Positions 51,402-58,902 of a stretch of 64,000 nucleotides of DNA are shown here, one piece after another. The DNA comes from Bacillus ndiopicus. Lineage in GTDB: Bacteria > Bacillota > Bacilli > Bacillales_A > Planococcaceae. Both the position numbers and the translations under genes were made by a program. Each line of letters opens with the position of its first letter. Position 1 is the first letter of the stretch. Under the pieces are notes generated by a model, which had not been told where the DNA came from, did not search any database, and saw only the letters and a program-made list of their open reading frames with translations. The stretch is taken from positions 124,001 through 188,000 of the forward strand of contig NZ_HG964403.1 in NCBI RefSeq assembly GCF_000612805.1, read 5' to 3'.

Positions 51402-52574
51402 ATGAAAGTAGTAGTTCTAGGTGCAGGTTTAATGGGGAAAGAAGTAGCACGTGATTTAGTAGCAAGCGAATCAGTTGAAAAAGTATATTTAGCAGACTTA
51501 GTAGTAAGCGCGGCAGAGGAATTTGTCGCTACATTAAATACAAATAAAGTAGAAGTCATTGAACTAGATGCAACATCAGAAGAATCATTGCACAATGTTA
51601 TGTCGAAGGGAAATGTTGCAATCAACGCATTATTTTATGAATTCAATGAAGCGGTAGCCAAGGCAGCGATTGCCACGGGTGTTCATGCGGTTGACTTAGG
51701 TGGGCATATTGGTGGTGTGACAGAGCATGTGCTTGCGATGTCAGATGCAGCCAAGGCAGCAGGGGTAACACTTATTCCAGATCTAGGCGTTGCGCCAGGA
51801 ATGGTTAATATTTTAGCAGGGTACGGGGCGACAAAACTAGATGTGGTGGAATCTATTAAACTATATGTGGGTGGTATTCCTACAGAGCCAAAACCACCAC
51901 TACATTATACACATGTATTCTCGTTAGAGGGTGTCTTTGACCATTATACAGAGCCGTCCAAAATGATTCAGGACAGTAAGTTAACAGAAGTTGAATCATT
52001 AACTGGTGTGGAGCCAATTTACTTTGACGAGTTTGGTGTACTAGAAGCGTTTTATACATCAGGGGGAATCTCGACATTATCTCAAACTTTCCCGAATGTA
52101 AAAACTTTAGAGTACAAAACAATCCGTTATAAAGGGCATGTTGAGAAGTTCAAGTTATTAGCTGATTTAGACTTCTTAAGCAAAGATAATTTTGTAGAGG
52201 CAAATGGTCATGAAGTAAGCGTGCGTGAAGTTGTACGTGAAGCGCTAAAGAAAAAGCTAGAGCTTGGAAAGAAAGTAGATGCCGTATTATTACGTGCTAT
52301 TGTAGCTGGTGAAAAATCAGAAGAGCAAGTGACATATGAATATGAGATGGTTGTGAAGAAAGATTTAGAAACAGGCGTAACGGCGATGGCTCGCGCAACA
52401 GCAAACACGGCATCGGTCGTTGCCCAAATGATTGGTAATGGGGTAATTTCAGAGCGCGGCGTCTTTGCACCAGAATTGATAGTGCCAGGTGCGGCATATA
52501 TTGAAGAAATGGCAAAGCGTGGTGTAGATATCAGAGAAACATCACACCGTTCTGCGATGATTGTAAAATGGTAA
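51402..52574 (+). CDS. L-lysine 6-dehydrogenase (saccharopine dehydrogenase family)
   Basis: The 390-residue protein closely follows the Geobacillus lysine dehydrogenase as I know it. It has VVLGAGLMGKEVARDLV (NAD loop), NALFYEFNEAVAKAAIATGVHAVDLGGHIGGVT, LIPDLGVAPGMVNILAGYGA, VGGIPTEPKPPLHYTHVFSLEG, VEPIYFDEFGVLEAFYTSGG and EYKTIRYKGH. It would oxidatively deaminate L-lysine at the 6-amino group. ATG 51402 has AAAGGGG 9 bases upstream. It lies 200 bases after the aldehyde dehydrogenase gene on the same strand, forming a lysine-degradation pair. A GCTGTCAGAAAA/TTTTCCGACAGC hairpin lies between them without a U-run. Confidence 0.88.
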   Translation: MKVVVLGAGLMGKEVARDLVASESVEKVYLADLVVSAAEEFVATLNTNKVEVIELDATSEESLHNVMSKGNVAINALFYEFNEAVAKAAIATGVHAVDLGGHIGGVTEHVLAMSDAAKAAGVTLIPDLGVAPGMVNILAGYGATKLDVVESIKLYVGGIPTEPKPPLHYTHVFSLEGVFDHYTEPSKMIQDSKLTEVESLTGVEPIYFDEFGVLEAFYTSGGISTLSQTFPNVKTLEYKTIRYKGHVEKFKLLADLDFLSKDNFVEANGHEVSVREVVREALKKKLELGKKVDAVLLRAIVAGEKSEEQVTYEYEMVVKKDLETGVTAMARATANTASVVAQMIGNGVISERGVFAPELIVPGAAYIEEMAKRGVDIRETSHRSAMIVKW

Positions 52575-52581
52575 AATGAGA

Positions 52582-52619
52582 AATGGCTGTAGGGAAAGTA
52601 TTTTTTCCTACAGCCATAT
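52582..52619 (+). terminator. Terminator of the lysine-catabolic genes
   Basis: ATGGCTGTAGGGAAA and TTTCCTACAGCCAT form a 13-14-bp stem with a T-rich loop, followed by ATTTATTT. Confidence 0.75.
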
Positions 52620-52742
52620 TTATTTAGGCCAAGTTTTCAAAACATATTTTTCGGACTTTTCAAAAAATGTGTAACGAAATTTATTGTGCCTCGTCTTATT
52701 TAATGACATGGAAAGAAAACCATAAAAAGGAGTGAAGAGAAC

Positions 52743-54881
52743 ATGAAGAAAGGGCGGACAATAGGCACAATTTTTACCGTAGCTATTATGTTTATAGCGA
52801 CGCTAGCTTTGTTTGGGAATCAAAAAGTCTATGCAACTACATCGGTATTAGAAGGGCAGCCATTTTATGTTGATTTTTCAGAAGGTATTATTGCACAGGC
52901 AAGCTTAACAAATGGCAAGGTGTATGTTACAGATGCTAGTGGAAAAAAGGTAAATGCGCGGTTGACGTTAAACGAGGCAGCCAATGCGATTATTGTTTGG
53001 GATTTAAGTATAGGAGAATACACGCTACATGTTGATAAAGGAGCTTATAAAAAGTTGTCATTAAACAATAAGAAAAAATCTGTAGAGTTTAATGTGGTGA
53101 AGGCAGTTGAGCAGATAAAATCAACAAAAGATTTAGTGACTTATTTTGAAACAGTATTGAACAATCAAAATTTTGGTCATAACCGAGTTCAAGAGGAAAT
53201 GATGGAGACATCTGAATCTCGCAATGATAGCGTGGCAAGTAACAAATCTTCAAGTCATTCTACAACAAATAATCAAGTGGAAGGTATTGAAGAGGGCGAT
53301 ATTGTTGTTACAGATGGACGTTATATTTATTCGATTATTGAAAATGAACTTGTTGTTACTGACGCAAAAAATCCTAAAAACATGAAGGTTGTTGCGAAAA
53401 AGAAATTTAAGGAAAATCAATATTTAACAAAGCTTATTTTACACAATTCATTACTAATCGTTGCGTACGATAGCTATGAAGAGCGTCCTTTAAAAGGGAA
53501 GGATTATATGCAATCAACATCGTTATCAAAGTTTGCATTTTTTGATGTGAAAGATGCTCAAAACCCAAAATTAGTGCGTGAAATTGGGCAGGAAGGTAAT
53601 AGCGCTGGTATACGTAAGCAGGGCGATGTTTTGTATATGGTGACGAATTCGTCTCCTAATTATTGGTTGCTACGTGAAGGGGTAGATGTAGAACTGCGCC
53701 CATACACATACGATAGCAATATTCAAAACACATCACAGCCGATGCCAATTGAAAAGATTTCAATTTTCCCTGGCAATACAGAGCCAAACTACACAACATT
53801 ATCAGCAATAGATTTAAAGGATTTTGCTAAAAATGAAGTAAAGACAGAAAGCTATTTAGGTAGTGGCTCTCAGCTATACATGTCACCAGAGGCAATTTAT
53901 GTGACAGCACCTAAATATGACTTTGTAGCTCCGGCGGCATCAAAGCGCATGGTGACAGATATGATGATTATGCCAGCTGCATCAAACACACAAATTTATA
54001 AGTTTGCTGTGAATCAAACAGCAATCAAATTAGTGGCGCAGGCAGAAGTAAAAGGGACAACATTAAATCAATTCTCAATGGATGAATATAATGGATATTT
54101 CCGCATTGCAACAACAGAAGGCTTTGCATGGGGGCGCAATGCTGATTCTAAAAATCATTTATTTATTCTCGATAGTAATTTAAAGCAAGTTGGGGCCCTA
54201 ACAGATTTAGCGCGTGGTGAGCGCATCTTCTCTACACGCTTTATGGGGGATAAAGCATATCTTGTGACATTTAAAGAGGTGGATCCACTGTTTGTCATCG
54301 ATGTGGCAAATCCAGCAAAACCTAAAGTGTTAGGGGAGCTGAAAATTCCAGGATTTAGCAACTATTTACACCCTCTTGATGATAAGCATTTAATCGGTAT
54401 AGGCTATGATACAGAAATTCGTATGAGTGAATATACGAAAGAGCCATTTATCGTAACAAAGGGCATGAAGCTAGCGCTATTCGATGTAAGTGATTTAGCG
54501 TATCCAAAGGAAAAATCAGCAGTCATTATCGGGGGACGTGGCACATATTCTGAAGTGCAATATGATCATAAAGCATTGCTTCGTCATATAGAGAAAGGCT
54601 ACTACGGCTTCCCAGTGTCGCTATATGAAGAAAAGAATGCAAACGAAATGATTTATAAAGGAACAGGCTCCCAAGTATACGAAGTGACAACACAAGGAAT
54701 TAAGCTAAAAGCAGATTTAATAGAGCCAGCACAATCGAGTGAAATGTATGAAGAATGGGATAAAACGGTTCGTCGTATGATTTACATCGATGATGCACTT
54801 TACACAATCTCTCAAAGTGGTGTTGTGAGCTATGATTTAAATACTTTTGAGAAATTGAGCACTGTGAATTTTACGAAGTAA
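52743..54881 (+). CDS. Secreted beta-propeller domain protein (PF09826-like)
   Basis: The 712-residue protein has a signal peptide (KKGR, hydrophobic core to about 25, cleavage near VYA). A short N-terminal Ig-like or SbsA-like domain (FYVDFSEGIIAQASL ... VTDASGKKV) covers about 35-120. A beta-propeller part from about 180 follows: QVEGIEEGDIVVTDGRYIY, then repeated blades with LFVIDVANPAKPKVLGELKIPGFSNYLHPLDDKHLIGIGYD. The family is of unknown function; propellers usually bind partners or substrates outside the cell. AAAAGGAGTGAAG precedes the ATG. It is a monocistronic gene with a strong terminator. Confidence 0.85.
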   Translation: MKKGRTIGTIFTVAIMFIATLALFGNQKVYATTSVLEGQPFYVDFSEGIIAQASLTNGKVYVTDASGKKVNARLTLNEAANAIIVWDLSIGEYTLHVDKGAYKKLSLNNKKKSVEFNVVKAVEQIKSTKDLVTYFETVLNNQNFGHNRVQEEMMETSESRNDSVASNKSSSHSTTNNQVEGIEEGDIVVTDGRYIYSIIENELVVTDAKNPKNMKVVAKKKFKENQYLTKLILHNSLLIVAYDSYEERPLKGKDYMQSTSLSKFAFFDVKDAQNPKLVREIGQEGNSAGIRKQGDVLYMVTNSSPNYWLLREGVDVELRPYTYDSNIQNTSQPMPIEKISIFPGNTEPNYTTLSAIDLKDFAKNEVKTESYLGSGSQLYMSPEAIYVTAPKYDFVAPAASKRMVTDMMIMPAASNTQIYKFAVNQTAIKLVAQAEVKGTTLNQFSMDEYNGYFRIATTEGFAWGRNADSKNHLFILDSNLKQVGALTDLARGERIFSTRFMGDKAYLVTFKEVDPLFVIDVANPAKPKVLGELKIPGFSNYLHPLDDKHLIGIGYDTEIRMSEYTKEPFIVTKGMKLALFDVSDLAYPKEKSAVIIGGRGTYSEVQYDHKALLRHIEKGYYGFPVSLYEEKNANEMIYKGTGSQVYEVTTQGIKLKADLIEPAQSSEMYEEWDKTVRRMIYIDDALYTISQSGVVSYDLNTFEKLSTVNFTK

Positions 54882-54899
54882 TATAATGGTATTCAATTA

Positions 54900-54936
54900 C
54901 TACTTGTTTTGGGGGTACCCCAAAACAAGTAGTTTT
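54900..54936 (+). terminator. Intrinsic terminator
   Basis: CTACTTGTTTTGGGG (54900-54914) and its exact complement (54918-54932) form a 15-bp stem with a 3-base loop, then TTTTC. It is only about 40 bases before the next gene start, so it insulates the two genes. Confidence 0.85.
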
Positions 54937-54971
54937 CTATGTATAGTAAAGAATGGGTAGGTGAATATAAA

Positions 54972-55691
54972 GTGGACAAAATACTTCAACGTTTGCTAAG
55001 AAGTGGCGTAAATTATATAAAGAGTGATAGTGGACTTATATTAGAGGCTTTAGAGAACAATCTTTCTCAAGCATCTGAAGTTGATGTGCTTTTAAATGAG
55101 CTGTTGTGTCAATTAAAAAATAGTAACTTTAAAACAGTAAGATTTGAGTGTCCTAAAGTTTTTTTAGAATGTTTGAATTGCACTAGAGCGAAAATGCAAA
55201 TTAAAGGTGAAAGAGTGGTGTATAAGGGGGATTTTGCAACACCGTTAGATGTTTCACCACAGGATTATGAGGTATGGTCAATTTTTAATAGTAACTCTAT
55301 TGCTTTTTTGGCAGAAGTTATGAGAAAAAGCATTGATGATGCAAAAAAATTTCTAACGGAGATGAATGCAGAACTTCCATTACAGGCACATAAAATGTAT
55401 ACAGTGTACATAATTAATAATAAACCAGTTGGGGTAGTTTTTCCTCATATAGAACCAAATACAAATCAAGAGGGGCGCTTGTTTTGGATAGGCATTCATC
55501 CAATTTATTTAGGGCAAGGGCTAGGGAAGAATCTACATGCAATCGGGTTATATAGATTAAAAAATGAATTTAGCGCAAAATCGTATATAGGAATAACGCA
55601 AGTTGATAATCATCCAATGAAAAAAATTATGGTATCAAACGGATGTATTGAAAATAAAGAAACACTAGTATCATTGCAATATTCTATTTAG
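54972..55691 (+). CDS. GNAT-family acetyltransferase
   Basis: The 239-residue protein has a variable N-terminal half and a C-terminal GNAT core: VYIINNKPVGVVFPHIEP, FWIGIHPIYLGQGLGKNLHAIGL (acetyl-CoA loop Q-G-L-G-K-N) and GITQVDNHPMKKIMVSNGC. Acceptor unknown. The GTG at 54972 is chosen because TAGGTGA lies 7 bases upstream; the ATG 33 bases earlier overlaps the terminator region and has no binding site. Lower GC and a different codon feel from its neighbours suggest it may be a later arrival. It faces the pdaC gene and shares a terminator with it. Confidence 0.75.
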   Translation: MDKILQRLLRSGVNYIKSDSGLILEALENNLSQASEVDVLLNELLCQLKNSNFKTVRFECPKVFLECLNCTRAKMQIKGERVVYKGDFATPLDVSPQDYEVWSIFNSNSIAFLAEVMRKSIDDAKKFLTEMNAELPLQAHKMYTVYIINNKPVGVVFPHIEPNTNQEGRLFWIGIHPIYLGQGLGKNLHAIGLYRLKNEFSAKSYIGITQVDNHPMKKIMVSNGCIENKETLVSLQYSI

Positions 55692-55726
55692 AGAATTCTT
55701 GGATTTCTAAATAGCTTAAAATACAT

Positions 55727-55765
55727 AAAGGCTGTAGGGTTATTTGTTTTCCCTACAGCCTCTTG
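55727..55765. terminator. Bidirectional terminator
   Basis: AGGCTGTAGGG and CCCTACAGCCT form a perfect 11-bp stem with a T-rich loop between two converging genes. Confidence 0.85.
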
Positions 55766-55769
55766 TTAT

Positions 55770-57206
55770 TTAATGATATTTCAAGACCTCACTAACTGTC
55801 ACAAATGTATAGCCCTCTTCAGTTAAATATTGAAGTACAGGCTCTAAACCGTCAGCAGTTGAAGCATGAATATCATGCATCAAAATAATCGCATTGTTGT
55901 GCATATGTTGTTTAATAATCGGCAATAACTGTTTTGCGTCGCGGTGCTTCCAATCTAACGTATCGATTGTCCAGTTGACAACAGGGATTGGTATAAGTCC
56001 ATTAATACGCTGGTTTGTCGCGCCGTATGGAGGGCGGAATACAGTAGCTGATTGTCCAATAGCTTGATTGATTGCTTGTTCTGTTGAGTTATACTCAGAT
56101 AAAACTTGCTTAGAAGTAAGCTTTGTTAAAACGGGATGGCTCCAAGAATGGTTTCCTACTTCATGACCTGCATTGTACACTTCTTGAGTAATTTCAGGGT
56201 AATATTGTACACGGCTACCGAGCATAAAGAATGTTGCCTTTGCATTATATTGTTCTAAAAGCTCTAAAACGCGTCGTGTCACTTTAGGATCAGGACCATC
56301 GTCAAATGTTAGTGCAACACGTTTAATATTATCCTGCTCTACTGGATCATTAGCCGTATCTTGGTCTGATGTAATCGTGTCAGTACTTACCATTTGCTCT
56401 TGGAATTGCTCAGCAAGAATAGGATTAATATATGATAGTGATGTTGTTACGGTCGGTACACCTATTTCAGGATTGGCAATTTCACCTGCATCAAAATATA
56501 AAACTAGAGCTTCGTTTTGAATAGAGAAGCGTTGGAATAGTTTCCATTTTGGCTCGGTTTTTGCTAACATTTCTTCTTCCAATAAATGACCTTCAAATTC
56601 TACACTATCTGTAATTTGTGAGCGAATATGTGTTGAAAATACTTCTAGATTTTTTAAATCCTCACCTAAAATAGCACGAATATCTAGTAGTTCACCAGTT
56701 TCATTATTATAAAAATAAGTTGTAACTGTCATATCATCACTGCTACTTGTTCGTAATTTTTTCTTTAATACGAACGAGTAGTAATGTTCTTTGTACGGAT
56801 ATGTTTCGAAGCTAATATTTAATTCGCCAGGCTCGACTTTATTATCGTCTACATTTTTTTCTAAACGCATTTCCGCTATGTATTTTTCCTTTGAGGCCGT
56901 AATAAATTTAGTAACGACCTTATTAAAAGAATCTGAATTAGATTGAGGGTATTGAATAGCATACGGCATTATTTTATCGTTCGAAGTATCTGTCACAATG
57001 CGAATACCAGGGAAGCTAGATTGGCTTTCTGTGACTTCTCCTTGAAAAGCATCTGTTTCAGTCTGTTCGGATTCGTTAGCTTGTTGGAATTTTGACTCTG
57101 GGTTAATAACTGTAAAGAATACAATGGCTGCTGCTAAAACGATGATTGCCCCAATTAGAATAAGGTCAATCCATGGTCCACGTCTTTTTCTACGTTCATT
57201 TTTCAT
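55770..57206 (-). CDS. pdaC: PdaC-like membrane-anchored polysaccharide deacetylase
   Basis: The 478-residue protein has a basic N-terminus, one helix (about 14-34), then a DUF3298/DUF4163-like external domain (about 60-270), and a NodB deacetylase domain. NodB motifs are LTFDDGPDPKVT (metal Asp pair), EVGNHSWSHP (metal His pair), RPPYGATNQ (catalytic Arg), WTIDTLDWKHR and AIILMHDIHA. B. subtilis PdaC (467 residues) has the same layout and deacetylates N-acetylmuramic acid in peptidoglycan. AAAGGAG lies somewhat far (13 bases) before the ATG. The gene is monocistronic. Confidence 0.88.
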   Translation of the reverse strand: MKNERRKRRGPWIDLILIGAIIVLAAAIVFFTVINPESKFQQANESEQTETDAFQGEVTESQSSFPGIRIVTDTSNDKIMPYAIQYPQSNSDSFNKVVTKFITASKEKYIAEMRLEKNVDDNKVEPGELNISFETYPYKEHYYSFVLKKKLRTSSSDDMTVTTYFYNNETGELLDIRAILGEDLKNLEVFSTHIRSQITDSVEFEGHLLEEEMLAKTEPKWKLFQRFSIQNEALVLYFDAGEIANPEIGVPTVTTSLSYINPILAEQFQEQMVSTDTITSDQDTANDPVEQDNIKRVALTFDDGPDPKVTRRVLELLEQYNAKATFFMLGSRVQYYPEITQEVYNAGHEVGNHSWSHPVLTKLTSKQVLSEYNSTEQAINQAIGQSATVFRPPYGATNQRINGLIPIPVVNWTIDTLDWKHRDAKQLLPIIKQHMHNNAIILMHDIHASTADGLEPVLQYLTEEGYTFVTVSEVLKYH

Positions 57207-57319
57207 GTTGCGTTAAGGGCTCCTTTCTGTTATAAAATATAGACGAATAAGCGCTAAAAAAAGACGACGAATTTAGGGAAAATGTTGATTATTTTGATTT
57301 AGCGGGTATCCTGCACCTA

Positions 57320-57416
57320 TTAAATCAAGATAAGCCTCCAGCGAATGTTATAGATTTCTAAAAGTCGAGTGAGCTTAAAAACCTGGGCAGAGTTAGCTGA
57401 GGTGAAATTAATTATG
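57320..57416 (+). repeat. Dispersed intergenic repeat, copy F (module 2)
   Basis: TTAAATCAAGATAA (57320-57333) opens the copy. GTTATAGAT (57347-57355) faces ACCTGGGC (57381-57388), keeping most of the module 2 stem through G-U pairs. The end GAGGTGAAATTAATTATG corresponds to the last hairpin of copy A. The rest of 57207-57566 holds no other feature, and the copy sits 150 bases before the thrE-like gene. Confidence 0.6.
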
Positions 57417-57566
57417 CTATAATTTCTAAAATCTAAAAAATTGTAATACTAGTATAATTAATACATTATTCACTTGAATATAAAGGTGGTAGTCACTACT
57501 ATAATATTGATAAGATAAGTAGGTTTTACTTTTAGTCAAGTTAAAATACCAAGGGAGGTTTGAAAG

Positions 57567-58319
57567 ATGATAGAGAAGCCCCAGCAAAACGAACTAGCCA
57601 TTGATTGTTTCTTATTGGCCGGTCGCATTATGATGGAAAGTGGAGCAGAAACATATCGAGTGGAGGATACGATGCTTCGAATGGCTCGTTCACAAAATAT
57701 GAATGATGCACAAAGCTATGTAACTCCAACAGGTATTATATTTTCTCTTGGTAAAACACAGCCAACACGTATTTCAGCTATTTCGACAAGAGTTACGGAT
57801 TTACACCGTATTGTACTTGTTAATAATGTGTCGCGAAAGCTTACATCTCACATCATAACACTAGAAGAGGCATATGACGAGTTAAATAAGATACAAAAGA
57901 CAAATTATTTTCTACCTGTTCTTTTACAAGTTTTGGCGGCTTCCTTCGCTAGTATTAGTTTTTTAATACTATTTGGCGGAATATGGGGGGATATGCCAGC
58001 AGCCTTTATAGCGGGAGGGGCAGGGCAGTATGTTGTAACAGTTATGCAAAGGCTAACGCGTGTGAAATTTTTCTCAGAGTTTGTTGCGACACTCGCTATT
58101 GGCATCATTGCTTCGTTAGCTCTTTATTTCGGTTATGGGGCACAAATTGATAAAATTATTATCGGTTCTGTAATGCCGCTTGTACCAGGACTTCTTATTA
58201 CAAATGCAGTACGCGATTTGATGGCGGGGCATTTTACAGCAGGTATGGCAAAAGGTGCAGAAGCTTTTTTAACAGCATTCGCAATAGGTGCAGGAATTGC
58301 ACTTGTGATGGCATGGTAA
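57567..58319 (+). CDS. ThrE-family threonine/serine exporter, N-terminal subunit (YjjP-like)
   Basis: The 250-residue protein has a cytoplasmic N-terminal part with LAGRIMMESGAETYRVEDTMLRMA and YVTPTGIIFSL. Five helices follow (about 115-250) with GSVMPLVPGLLITNAVRDLMAGH, the marks of the DUF1212 half of ThrE proteins. In many Firmicutes the exporter is split into two genes, and the other half is at 58332. Export of threonine, serine or related compounds is the family role; YjjP and YjjB of E. coli export succinate. GGGAGG precedes the ATG. The two genes are 12 bases apart. Confidence 0.87.
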   Translation: MIEKPQQNELAIDCFLLAGRIMMESGAETYRVEDTMLRMARSQNMNDAQSYVTPTGIIFSLGKTQPTRISAISTRVTDLHRIVLVNNVSRKLTSHIITLEEAYDELNKIQKTNYFLPVLLQVLAASFASISFLILFGGIWGDMPAAFIAGGAGQYVVTVMQRLTRVKFFSEFVATLAIGIIASLALYFGYGAQIDKIIIGSVMPLVPGLLITNAVRDLMAGHFTAGMAKGAEAFLTAFAIGAGIALVMAW

Positions 58320-58331
58320 CGGGGGGATAGT

Positions 58332-58805
58332 ATGGATTATGTAATTCAAATCATTTTTAGCTTTATAGCAACAGCCTGTTTCGGTGTAATTTTTAATGCA
58401 CCTGTTAAAGCCATTCCGTATTGTGGTGTCGTAGGCTCTATCGGCTGGCTAATTTACTATGAATTTGGTATGCATGGGGTAGATGAGGTGAAAGCTTCCT
58501 TTGCAGGTGCATTCGTTGTGGCAATTTTAGCACAAGCACTAGCAAGGAAATTTCGTATGCCAATGATTATTTATAGCGTATCTGGTATTATTCCACTTGT
58601 ACCTGGAGGAGTAGCCTACAACACGATGCGCAATATTGTAGAGTTGGATTATGCATTAGGTATGCAAAATGGAATGCGTGTATTTATGATTTCAGGCGCT
58701 ATCGCAATGGGAATTGTCTTTGCTGAAGTCATTATGCAAATTTTATTTAGTATGCTGCGCAAAGGCAAAACTTCCATTCAATCATTTGTGAAGGTTAAGA
58801 GATAG
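58332..58805 (+). CDS. ThrE-family exporter, C-terminal subunit (YjjB-like)
   Basis: The 157-residue membrane protein has about five helices. IIFSFIATACFGVIFNAPVKAIPYCGVVGSIGWLIYY opens it, and IYSVSGIIPLVPGGVAYNTMRNIVELDY matches the second half of ThrE (DUF3815), with the P-L-V-P-G motif mirrored in its partner. It completes the two-part exporter begun at 57567; the genes are 12 bases apart with GGGGGG as binding site. A strong hairpin terminator shared with the GGDEF-EAL gene follows. Confidence 0.88.
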   Translation: MDYVIQIIFSFIATACFGVIFNAPVKAIPYCGVVGSIGWLIYYEFGMHGVDEVKASFAGAFVVAILAQALARKFRMPMIIYSVSGIIPLVPGGVAYNTMRNIVELDYALGMQNGMRVFMISGAIAMGIVFAEVIMQILFSMLRKGKTSIQSFVKVKR

Positions 58806-58851
58806 GGGCTTTTTTGAGAACAAACCTTGAAAATCATTTTTAATAATAGGT

Positions 58852-58901
58852 AAGGGCTGAGGAAAAGTAGATAAAAATCTACTCCCCCTAAGCCCTTTTT
58901 T
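58852..58901. terminator. Bidirectional terminator
   Basis: AAGGGCTGAGGAAAAGTAG pairs with CTACTCCCCCTAAGCCCTT through a 21-bp imperfect stem, followed by TTTTTTG. It lies between the exporter pair and the converging signalling gene. Confidence 0.85.
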
Positions 58902-58902
58902 G

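Noticed and set aside
57207..57319. T-box or amino-acid riboswitch upstream of the thrE-like gene
   Set aside because: No T-box sequence, no lysine or glycine riboswitch core could be found; only repeat copy F is present.
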